The position numbers and the translations under genes were made by a program. 30,365 nt of DNA from Smittium mucronatum. Lineage: Eukaryota; Kickxellomycota; Harpellomycetes; Harpellales; Legeriomycetaceae. The stretch lies in assembly GCA_001953115.1 (NCBI GenBank), contig LSSL01000093.1, positions 1 through 30,365 on the forward strand, in the 5' to 3' direction. The number at the start of each line of letters is the position of its first letter. Within the stretch, counting starts at the first letter, position 1. Under the pieces are notes generated by a model. It ran no database searches and was not told the DNA's origin. It was given only the letters and a program-made list of their open reading frames with translations. Positions 22,491 through 30,365 of the stretch are shown one piece after another.

Positions 22491-24061
22491 ACATTTATTA
22501 GTTTTTTTTTATATGGAACTTAATTTTTTAAGATTATTCTAATTTTTTTTAGGAAATAATATTTAATATTTTTTTTTACAAATCGTTTCAATTAGTGAAT
22601 TATAAATATATATTACCAACTATTTTGCGGATTAGAATGATCTATTTTGTATTTTTCCCATTTAAAAAATATATTTCTTAATTTTATACTAAAAAAGAAT
22701 AATTCTATATTCTTCAATATAATTATGTATTTATTTATTTAATCACTAATAGGATTATTATTTCGAAAAAAATTCAAATAAAAACATGCAATATTTATTT
22801 CCCAATAAAATCATAAAAATTACCGATTTTCATAGGTACACAATTTCAAATCCAAATAAAATAAAATCAACATAAATTAAATTAAACTTCTTTTAAATAA
22901 ATTGATAAAAAATAATTTCGATGACAAAAAAGCTATTTTTTATTTGGGAAATTGCTTCATAATCCTATCATAATACGTATTTTTTTAAAAAAATTTACTC
23001 CTGAATAAAACCCGTTTTATAGGTCGCATTCAAATCTAAAGGATTAACATTTTTTTAAATTTCGATAAGTTTTTTTAAATGAGATATTAGCAATTTGAAG
23101 GATCTGTTTTTTAAAAAAATATGAATTTTTTTTATTCATTATAATTTTGATTATATCTACTATTCAATGATATTTTCATGAGAATAGTAGAAGTTGGGAG
23201 CCTTATTTTCAGTAAAATAATAAACAGTATCATTGAAAGCGTTTATTATTGGGAAATTTCTGGATTTTACACCATAATCATATTGGGAATCAAATCTATG
23301 AAATATGGAACAACGCATTTTTTTTTATATTTTTAAAAAAAGGTCCAAATATCAACAAAAAAAATATCTGAACATCAAAAAAAAATAATCCAAAACTATA
23401 CAAACCATAGTTTTATTGAAAAGGAATAAGAAAATTTTCCATGTTTTAATTTTTGAGAACTTATAGGTCTGTAAAAGTAACTATAAGTCGTTTCAGTAAT
23501 AATACCTCTAATTTTTTTGGCATATCAATTTCTATATCATTCGAAAAATATATTCGTTTAGATAAATTAGGGAAATGATGAAAGATAAGTTTTTATTATC
23601 GATATCAAAGCCCAATTTTAAATATAATCCGAGTATAAAAAACAATAATTTGGATTTTCAAAAATCTTTCAAAAAATTTCAAATAAAATTTGCTTTTTAT
23701 AAAACAGTATTTAGTTTTATTTTAATTGGATATACTTGTTTCTGATTTGAATTATTTTTTTTATTGCTTTAAATTCATTAATATTAAATTAATGGAGCTC
23801 TAGAGATAAAAGTTTATTATTATCAAAATACAAGGGACCTATCAAATGTTATTATCTTTTTTATATAAATTCTAATTTTTTACTAACAAGTAAAAAAATG
23901 AAATTTTAAATATTTTTAAATCTACACGTAGTATTAAGGTAAAACAAAATTTAACGTTACCTTCTTTCAAAAAAGGTATATTGGGTTCGATTTAGTGTTG
24001 TTTACCATGTATTCTCTATCTTATTAATAAAAATAAACCTTGCTCTTAGATTGATATTAAT

Positions 24062-24100
24062 TTAATATTATTTCTCTGAGAGAAGATATATCAATTTAAT
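24062..24100. repeat. DIRS copy 2 terminus, 3' side
   Basis: AATATTATTTCTCTGAGAG then AAGATATATCAAT aligns with 10881-10910 of copy 1 with a few substitutions. Just inside it, the minus-strand translation RPEKLPMPKLRVKRATLE (near 24.23-24.28 kb) lines up weakly with the C-terminal YR block of copy 1 (DPDKPIPKGGAISATFAT). Confidence 0.5.
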
Positions 24101-24871
24101 GTTAAATTAAAGCCGAGACTGAAAAATTGTTTCCAGTATTCACGAACAAAATATAGTTTGATTCGTGCATGGTATAGATAGGCCAGAATAGATGAGACAA
24201 ATTAATTTCTGTAAATACGTCACCTAAATTTCTAGTGTGGCTCTCTTAACTCTGAGCTTAGGCATGGGTAATTTTTCTGGTCTTGAAATTAAAATATATA
24301 ATTTGTGGTTATATGTGGGTTTAATTTTATCTGATCATAATTTAAAATGGTATTATATGTATCTTAATAGCCTATTTAAGCTAAGATTATTGAAGTTTTC
24401 ACTTTTTTTCATACAAAAAATCCTAGATATAATGGTCTTTATTTATGACAAGTTATTATCGGAAATATCATTTCTTTGATTTTACGTCTCATAATACACG
24501 ATTTTTCTATCTCTTCTCCTTCCGGTTTCTTTTTCGGTGGATTGGAGGGGTAAAGTCTAAGTTTATTATCTATCTTACCACTGTACTTTCACCATTATAA
24601 TTAATATGAATTTATGTTCTCCTTGAGAAAATCACAATTTAAATTAAGTAGAAAGGTATTGATGAAAGATCTTAGGAATTGAGCTTCAAATCGAGACCCA
24701 AATGTATTATAATTTATATTACAGGAAATATAATCAAAGAAAATTTGTTATATGATATCAATAAAATATCTCCAGATCCTTTAAGAAGGTCAATAATAAT
24801 ATGTAAATTAGATATTTCATACCAGCTTTCAATATATTTTAGACTAAAGACTAAAATGATATGATTTTACA

Positions 24872-24949
24872 TTTTTTTTTTTTTTTTTTTACTTCCTCTA
24901 CCGAAAAACTCTAGAGATCTATAAATGAGATAGTTTTGACCCCCCCCCC
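24872..24949. repeat. T19 and C10 homopolymer runs inside DIRS copy 2
   Basis: T19 at 24872-24890 and C10 at 24940-24949. Long C runs are unusual in such AT-rich DNA; the other is C9 at 21169-21177. Confidence 0.9.
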
Positions 24950-26354
24950 TCAATACTCCATCCATTTTTTTTTAAAAAAAAAAATTTATTTTCACCTTGA
25001 TTGCCTTCTTATTCTTTTATTCTGTTGAGAACAGTTTCTGCTCGTATTATTAGAGGTTCTGAGATTTGATAGAAAATGGTTCCCTTAAATATTCTGAAAC
25101 CACAAAACTTGTTTTTCATGATCAGAAATTTTAATCTTAATAGATCTGATGCTATAATTTTATGTTATTCCAATCGAATTTACTAATGAAATTATATTGG
25201 ATTTTGGATAATGTATCTCGTATTTATATAGTAATTTTACAAGAGCTATAATTAACCGTTCTTGAGGTGCCCCCCTTACTACTTGGATGATAATAATAAA
25301 AAGGTTGAAGTATAATAAGGGCCCCAAAGTATTTTTCAATCGTGGTACAATGAGTTTTTAATTGCGGTATTGGGGTCTTTGTTCCAAATGTAGTATTTTT
25401 ATACTTTTAAATTGATGAGTTGAAAAGACATCCGAAATTTTGTATTCTATATTCCGTTTAGACTTATTATACGCCTCATAACATATATAACACTATATTT
25501 CATCTTCCAATCTTAGAGGTACAGCAGATAGATAACTATATTTCTGAAAATATTACATCACCTATCTGATATTTAGATCTAAAGAATTATTTTATAAAAT
25601 TTCTGAAATATGAAATATGTTTTTTGATTTTTTTCCACAAAAAATTTTCAGATATGAATTTTTTGTGATATCGTTTTAATATATTATCGCAGAACAGCCT
25701 ATCAAATCTGATAAGTTTAAGTCCATTAAAAATATTAGTAATTATTTGATCTTGATTTTTTGTGCCCTAATTCACTGAATACATGCAAATTCTAAGAGCT
25801 TTTATCAGTGTTATCCTTTTACCCGATCTATTGCATTCTCGAAGGCTTGAATATACTTATTTTATGGAAGTCAATATCTCCTACATAACTTTGGGTTATT
25901 TTTTCTGTAGAATGTTAAGCTTCTGAGTGCAGTTGAAGTTATAACTGGCTTTGAATACCATATTTTCACTTAAAAGATAGCGGTTCTACGTTCCTATAAG
26001 TACTTTAAGTTTTAGTTTTCCTGGGAGGATAAATTATTAAATTTCTTGTTTTTACTTATAAAGAAAGCTGTTTATCTTATTTTTTTTGGCAATAAATTTA
26101 TTTTATTTGAATAATTTCTTCTTAAGTTCACGATTTTTGATTAAGGGGCTTCAAAAAACATCTTTATCATATCTATTATCATGCTGGGATGTTAAAAAAA
26201 TCGATGAAATCTAAAAGGCTTTTTAATTTTTATTAAATGCCCCAATTTCAAATATTTTGAAGTGAAAAAAATAATGAATTTTTTGCATAATCCTGTATCT
26301 TACTCCATATAATGATTAATTATTCTAAAAATGTTGCTTTTAATATGCTGTCAA

Positions 26355-26465
26355 ATCTATCCGGATATTAATGGATTGAGAAATCTTCCTTAAGCCCTAT
26401 GGAATTGGAAATATCCCAAAAGGAGTGAATTTGTACTGATCCTCTTTTCTGTTCTAGTTAAACTT
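26355..26465 (-). pseudogene. DIRS copy 2 RT remnant
   Basis: Minus-strand translation RKEDQYKFTPFGIFPIP, then a stop, then GLRKISQSINIRIDL. It aligns with the copy 1 segment ending in FQFRIVPLGLSLSPLIFTK, the RT fingers/palm junction with the PFGL box. The stop replaces the residue before GL. The distance from the Gag block matches copy 1 within about 100 bp. The alignment is short and the identity modest. Confidence 0.5.
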
Positions 26466-27625
26466 TAGATTAATACTAAATTGTGTTTTTATTTTATACA
26501 GAAACGCATATTTTAGGCAAAGTTATTTTCTTAAACCCTTTATCTTCAGAATAAGGCATATATAAAATAAAAAAATCATATCCAGTTTTCTCCAATAACA
26601 CATGAAATCGGCTTTTCGAGATTTAAAAAGGCATGATTTTAGCTTTCTAATTTTGTAAAGTGAATTGATTGTCGACTTTTTTTTCCAAACCACCTATTAC
26701 TACATCTATACTATCTCGTGAGAAAATATTTAATATCGTCTTATACAATGTTTTGCATATCTTTTTGATGGTCTTCTCTCGTATCAGAGATATTACAAGT
26801 AATTTGAAGGTGGACTACAGGACAAATTTTCAGCGTCTCCTGCACCACATACATATTTTTTTGCGTGATAACTCTAAGTAAATTTTGATGTCTTTGCTAG
26901 AGTTTAAAAACGCAACAGATTTTTAAACTTAGTTAGATTTGAATGGTTTTTAAGGTTTTTTTTTGACACCAATATTAAAAATAATTTGCATTCATTTATT
27001 GATAGTTAAATATCACTTACTTTGAAGAATACCTATAGGCATCTTTCAAACTGGGGCTCACTTTAGAACTCAAATGATGAACTTAAGTTTAGCCTTATCT
27101 CTGATAACCCTCTTACTTTTTTTTTTGAATTGATTGACCAACTTTCCCGTAATTGACAGAATCATAATTTTTTGGAAAATGATATCCAACCAGTGCAGAT
27201 ATAAAGAGGTTCTGTATTCTTACTTCATCTTTATCCTTTTGATGATCTAATTTTATACAAAGTTTACGATTTTTCTTGATCAAAAAATGTTTTGTTGAAA
27301 ATTTCCAGTAAGTGGAGAGGGTAGAGGGATTCGGAAGATTCGTTGTTTTATAGAGATTCCCCTCTTCTTTCTTGAGTTATAACCGAAAAAAAGGTTGGGT
27401 TAGAACTATAGTGGCACAAATTAATTCCAAAGGGCGATTATTTTTTTTGGACCCAGGAATAACCCGGGTCTGATTATTCACAAAAAAGCAATCGAACTAG
27501 AATTGTTGGGTAGTGATAAAATAATTCCATTGAGTTTTGGCTCAATCTTTCTGAACGAGAGAGAATAAGTTTTTTTTAACTCTAGTGGTATAAATTTTAT
27601 ACTAAAACCCTTTTCCAGGCTAGAT

Positions 27626-27765
27626 AGCCTCTTTCCTTTCATCTTCTGTAAGCGGGTTTTGAAAAAATCCTCTTGATTATTTTACCGCCCTTATAATTTT
27701 TTTATTATCTTTCTGTTTACTTATAGGAGTAATTTTTATAATTTCAGGATCATCTGAGATAGCTT
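27626..27765 (-). pseudogene. DIRS copy 2 Gag remnant
   Basis: Minus-strand translation IIRAVK, stop, then SRGFFQNPLTEDERKEAI, stop, PGKGF. The FFxxPLTEDERKEAI stretch is the conserved DIRS Gag block that is LFMSQLKEDERN in copy 1 and FFGVSLTKEERNKAI in copy 3. Upstream of it the frame stays open (VYISKAISDDPEIIKITPIS), which corresponds in place to the N-terminal Gag region. Confidence 0.7.
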
Positions 27766-28049
27766 TAGAGATGTAGACTTACGCAAAAAATTGTTTTCCT
27801 TTGCTTTTTTCTTTTTATTTGCAGTTTATCAACATTTTCGCTAAGGCTCTTTGTTACGTTAAAGGTTTACATGAGGTACATTTTAAATAATTACTTATAA
27901 AGTTTTCTAAGTTTTAAATTACCTTTGCTAAAAAATAAAAATAATCCCTAACCTACCTTACTACTACTTGAAGTATTGAAAAAAAAATCGAATTTTTTAA
28001 TTTTTATTTTAACTACGAAAATTTCAGATTTTCATAATAAAGATGATAG

Positions 28050-28080
28050 AAATTAATATATCTCATTTAGAGAAATCGTT
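28050..28080. repeat. DIRS copy 2 terminus, 5' side
   Basis: TTAATATATCTCATTTAGAG resembles TTAATATGTCTCCTCTCTGA at the 5' end of copy 1. It lies about 400 bp beyond the Gag block, as in copy 1. Confidence 0.45.
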
Positions 28081-28125
28081 CTACTTAATAAACCTACAAA
28101 TTTTGCAGATAAGTTTATTTATATT

Positions 28126-28160
28126 TATTGTACTTCGGAGGATGGTAATATTAAGTGTTA
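28126..28160. repeat. DIRS copy 3 terminus, 5' side
   Basis: TATTGTACTTCGGAGGATGG then TAATATTAAGTGTTA closely matches the reverse complement of 14936-14970 (TATTATACTTCAGAGAGGAG then ACATATTAAGTGTTA). This is the best-conserved terminus pair in the window. Confidence 0.75.
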
Positions 28161-28344
28161 TTATTTTTTTTATAAGATAAAACAATAAAAATTCTAAAAT
28201 CCAATGAAAATTTAAAGTGCAAATAAAACAAATTATAAATTTTTTAAATTATATACTGAAAGTATGGTATTATGATATCTTTATCACATTTTCATATTCA
28301 AAAGTACTCCACCAGCTTAAAGGGAATTTTCTTCATAATATTCA

Positions 28345-29150
28345 AAATATTTTAAACAAAAAGGATCTCTGAAGATATCGAGGCAAAGTTTAATGAACTT
28401 AGCACAATATTATAAACGGCAGCTGTGTGAAAGGGGCTCCCCAAACCAAAAAAAAGACCAGTTTGAGAACGAAAAAACACTTGCAACAGATATTTGAGTC
28501 TAAAAAGAGCTCATAAAAACTCCACTTTCAATTGAAGAGGATTTTTTTGGCGTTTCATTGACGAAAGAAGAAAGAAACAAAGCGATATAAACACTCTCAA
28601 AAAAAAAAATCGCTATGGCCTATCAGTCTCATCAACTAAACAATTCAGCTTCAGCAGCAGTATGCAACATGGATTCATACGTATATGTGATCCATGCCGC
28701 ACTATAACAGGTCACTATACTGATCCATTTTTACGTACATCAGATAATACAAGAAAATCTGTAATTATTGTTCGAAGATACACAAATTCTATTCAATACA
28801 ACAATGAGGGTACTCTTATCTGATTTATCGGCTTCTTTGACCTGATTTCTCTTAAAAAACACAAGTAAAAGAATACATCTTACGAGAAAGCCATTTCAAC
28901 TGGTATAATTTAACACAAGTCCCCTGATGGATCAAGAAAAGCTTGATGTGCTATGACCAGCAAGAAACAGGAGAAATGCCCCAGAATTCGAAGTACCTTT
29001 TGCGGGAGCTAGAATGCTGGTTATCAAGGCAGTAACATCATCAATTCGGCCCCAGCAAAAAAATAATTGAATCCGATGTTCTGGCTGATAAATTTAAAAA
29101 TTACCCGCAACTTGTAAATTTTCAAGGGAGAGGTCGAAACCGCAAAAGAT
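28345..29150 (+). pseudogene. DIRS copy 3 Gag-like protein, broken
   Basis: Ordered blocks on the plus strand, in shifting frames: an N-terminal EDIEAKFNELSTIL (about 28.37 kb); ELIKTPLSIEEDFFGVSLTK then EERNKAI (28507-28587); YQSHQLNNSASAAV (about 28.64 kb); an eroded IQ-rich block; TMRVLLSDLSASLT (from about 28801); RKPFQLV then SPLMDQEKLDVL (about 28.89-28.95 kb); and a basic tail with FQGRGRNRKR (29120-29149). Copy 1 has the matching MKALLSEIATTITKK, GKPIQLV and REELDNIF blocks. At least six stops are present, several at CAA- or TGG-like positions that became TAA, TAG or TGA. Confidence 0.78.
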
Positions 29151-29199
29151 AGTCTCAATAGATATTACTCAAAGGCCTTATGTATAGGGCCACCACAGA

Positions 29200-29420
29200 T
29201 GTTCAATCAGGCTTGTAAGAAGCTTACATACATCCCAATATCCAAGATTATTGTATACAACAATTTCAGAATCCCTTTCATGGATCTGAAACTGAACTTC
29301 ATTGATTTAGAATAGATCCTTTTGAGTTTTTTTGCAAGAGAAGTTAACTTTTATGGTCTTTCCATGCAAAAAGAGTTGAAATCCTTAAAGATGAAAAATA
29401 CCATGTAATTTAGAGTATAC
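29200..29420 (+). pseudogene. DIRS copy 3 N-terminal part of the RT ORF
   Basis: MFNQACKKLTYIPISKIIVY then NNFRIPFMDLKLN aligns with the copy 1 pre-RT region (FKSACSKLTKRQWVWNVMDK, then SRIPFKNKEPLKAK): the A-C-x-K-L-T core and the RIPF motif are shared. Stops follow (TAG at the end of FIDLE, later TAA codons) and the copy is cut at 29532 before any catalytic RT motif. Confidence 0.6.
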
Positions 29421-29531
29421 TCACATCCATAAGAGCCGAAGCTAACTATTCATCCATGCAGAAATGAATAAAGTAAGTCCTTAGGCGCGATCAGTATTAA
29501 CAGAAGAATTACAGGGTTTTTCATACAATTT

Positions 29532-29560
29532 TTTTTTGTATCGCGGAATTTTATTGTAAG
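29532..29560. repeat. Left inverted repeat of the nested element
   Basis: A T run, then GTATCGCGGAATTTTATTG and TAAG. It is the inverse of 30337-30365. Confidence 0.85.
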
Positions 29561-29777
29561 ATATTTTCATAGCAATAGAACCTCTTTTTCATTTCAATAC
29601 ACCCTTTTTTCTGGACCTGTGGGGTCATTCTTATAACCAATAATCCACTTTAACTTATAAGCATTGATACATGCTATTATTGGTTAAAGTCCTATTGTTC
29701 TTAGGTATTATAAGTTTTTTCTTTTTGATTGGTATAAACAGCTATTCAGTCCAATAATAACGCTTTTTTTATTTTCA

Positions 29778-29963
29778 TCAAAAAAATAACCCCGCAAATC
29801 TAAAAAAAGGGTCTATTACTATGAAAACCCCTGTAAAATGCATAATAAAAAAAATAAACAATCGAGAAAGTAAATCCCAAGGTCCCGTGATATTACAGAC
29901 AAATTTTTCTTTATCCCAAATAAAACTGATAGGCTCGAGCCATCTGGACTTGAGAATTCTCAA
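29778..29963 (-). CDS. Hypothetical 61-aa ORF inside the nested element
   Basis: The minus-strand frame is ATG-initiated, with KEKFVCNITGPWDLLSRL followed by a hydrophobic F/I-rich half (FIFFIMHFTGVFIVIDPF). The NITGP motif recalls the start of some integrase cores (DITGP), but no second catalytic motif follows in the next frames, so I do not assign it. It may be a relic of a transposase. Confidence 0.2.
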   Translation of the reverse strand: MRILKSRWLEPISFIWDKEKFVCNITGPWDLLSRLFIFFIMHFTGVFIVIDPFFRFAGLFF

Positions 29964-30336
29964 CCAACATGTTTAATAGAAAACCCCTAAGAGTGAAATA
30001 CCTTGCCGTGGTTTAGGGGCTTAATAGTGTACTTTTCGAAGTAGACTAGACCAAAATTTCACATGTGTTGTGCTATTCTTGGTTGGGGCTAGTGGAGACA
30101 CTACACAGCGATTCGGAGGACAGCGATTTCAGAGGAGGACTATCTCGAAGCAGGAGGAACCGATCGTTTAGCACAGCTGAGACATAGTTTAGTGCACAAG
30201 TCCAGCGTTCGACGGTCAGACGGATCTCAGCGTCTAACAGCTATTTGCAGGAGAGCCATGTCGATCAAGCCCACGTTTGGGTAGGAGCTTAGTTTATTAA
30301 TCCCGTTCGAAATAGGCTCTGAATAGGAGCTCAATT

Positions 30337-30365
30337 CTTACAATAAAATTCCGTGATAAAAAAAA
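30337..30365. repeat. Right inverted repeat of the nested element (runs to window end)
   Basis: CTTACAATAAAATTCCGTG then ATA and an A run. It may continue past the window. Confidence 0.85.

Larger units (their letters stand above)
14971..24060. other. AT-rich gene desert between DIRS copies 1 and 2
   Basis: About 9 kb with no defensible gene. Open frames such as 16045-16248 and 16533-16730 (minus) and 20954-21193 (plus) start at non-ATG codons or are low-complexity, and I do not call them. Structured items are the TAA microsatellite, the short ORF at 15653-15772, clusters of CCAGTTCC-like words near 18655-18690 and 19640-19770, the MITE-like block near 21.1 kb, the ATCTCA repeat at 21.9 kb and the minisatellite-like pair at 22.46 kb. 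A T16 run lies at 20035-20050. Confidence 0.65.
24062..28080 (-). mobile_element. DIRS-like retrotransposon, copy 2 (heavily eroded)
   Basis: It is recognised by four landmarks in the same order and nearly the same spacing as copy 1. A 3' terminus lies at 24062-24100 (AATATTAT..., then GAGAGAAGATATATC). An RT block lies at 26355-26465, a Gag block at 27626-27675 and a 5' terminus at 28050-28080. Total length is about 4.0 kb, against 4.1 kb for copy 1. The interior has sunk close to background AT content and holds a T19 run and a C10 run, so RNase H and most of the YR are no longer readable. It is clearly more decayed than copies 1 and 3. Confidence 0.65.
28125..29531 (+). mobile_element. DIRS-like retrotransposon, copy 3 (5' part, interrupted)
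   Basis: Plus-strand copy, head-to-head with copy 2. It has a 5' terminus (28126-28160), Gag blocks (28.35-29.15 kb) and the N-terminal part of the RT ORF (to about 29.42 kb). Then the sequence is cut by an inverted-repeat element at 29532. The rest of RT, RNase H and YR would lie beyond the window, if they survive. It is visibly less AT-rich than copy 2 and its amino-acid match to the Gag family is good despite stops. Confidence 0.8.
29532..30365. mobile_element. Unassigned element with 29-bp inverted repeats nested in DIRS copy 3
   Basis: 29532-29560 and 30337-30365 are inverted repeats, 27 of 29 positions matching by eye, sharing CGGAATTTTATTGTAAG next to a T run. The element is about 834 bp and the window stops inside its right arm, so the outer end and any target duplication cannot be judged. 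The right third (30000-30330) is clearly richer in G and C than the rest. A short stem, CCCCTAA with TTAGGGG, lies near 29985-30022. The superfamily is not recognised, and I cannot tell whether it is a MITE or an internally deleted transposon. Confidence 0.65.

Noticed and set aside
24237..24864. Plus-strand frames at 24237-24479 and 24679-24864
   Set aside because: They lie antisense within eroded DIRS copy 2, have non-ATG starts or low-complexity content, and match nothing I know.
26669..26881. 70-codon plus-strand frame
   Set aside because: It is antisense to DIRS copy 2, next to the RT remnant, and has no motif of its own.
29600..29963. Merlin or rve transposase assignment for the nested element
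   Set aside because: NITGP and a DPTGP-like word in shifting frames are suggestive, but no ordered set of catalytic motifs could be followed.

Overview
This is a eukaryotic, very AT-rich window in which I find no intact host gene, rRNA or tRNA. It holds a graveyard of decayed mobile elements separated by AT-rich gene desert. The organism cannot be fixed from this. By recall only, the DIRS Gag and RT motifs resemble elements of early-diverging (Mucoromycota-type) fungi. The integrase at 1.2-2.4 kb resembles the KRBA2-like rve integrases found in animals and microsporidia. A microsporidian or other early-diverging fungus with a bloated AT-rich genome is my best guess, at low confidence.

Layout. 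(1) 1-3079 is an element with two 601-bp terminal inverted repeats, about 99% identical. They flank a dead minus-strand rve (DDE) integrase with an HHCC zinc finger. (2) 3080-10850 is gene desert with a degenerate 17/20-bp minisatellite and TA repeats. (3) 10876-14970 is DIRS copy 1 on the minus strand: a tyrosine-recombinase retrotransposon with recognisable Gag, RT-RNase H and YR regions and short inverted termini. It is riddled with stops and frameshifts and its catalytic residues are lost. A 24-bp palindrome abuts its 3' end. (4) 14971-24060 is gene desert with a long TAA microsatellite, a possible MITE and a hexamer repeat. (5) 24062-28080 is DIRS copy 2 on the minus strand, far more eroded. 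It is recognised by both termini, a Gag motif and an RT motif, in the same spacing as copy 1. (6) 28125-29531 is DIRS copy 3 on the plus strand, head-to-head with copy 2, keeping Gag and the N-terminal part of the RT ORF. (7) From 29532 to the window end is an unassigned element with 29-bp inverted repeats, inserted into copy 3. The window ends inside its right arm.

Nothing here looks capable of autonomous function. The most informative signals are the near-identical long inverted repeats around a dead integrase, the shared 64-codon frame inside both arms, and the three DIRS copies of one family in different decay states, with a head-to-head junction and a nested insertion.
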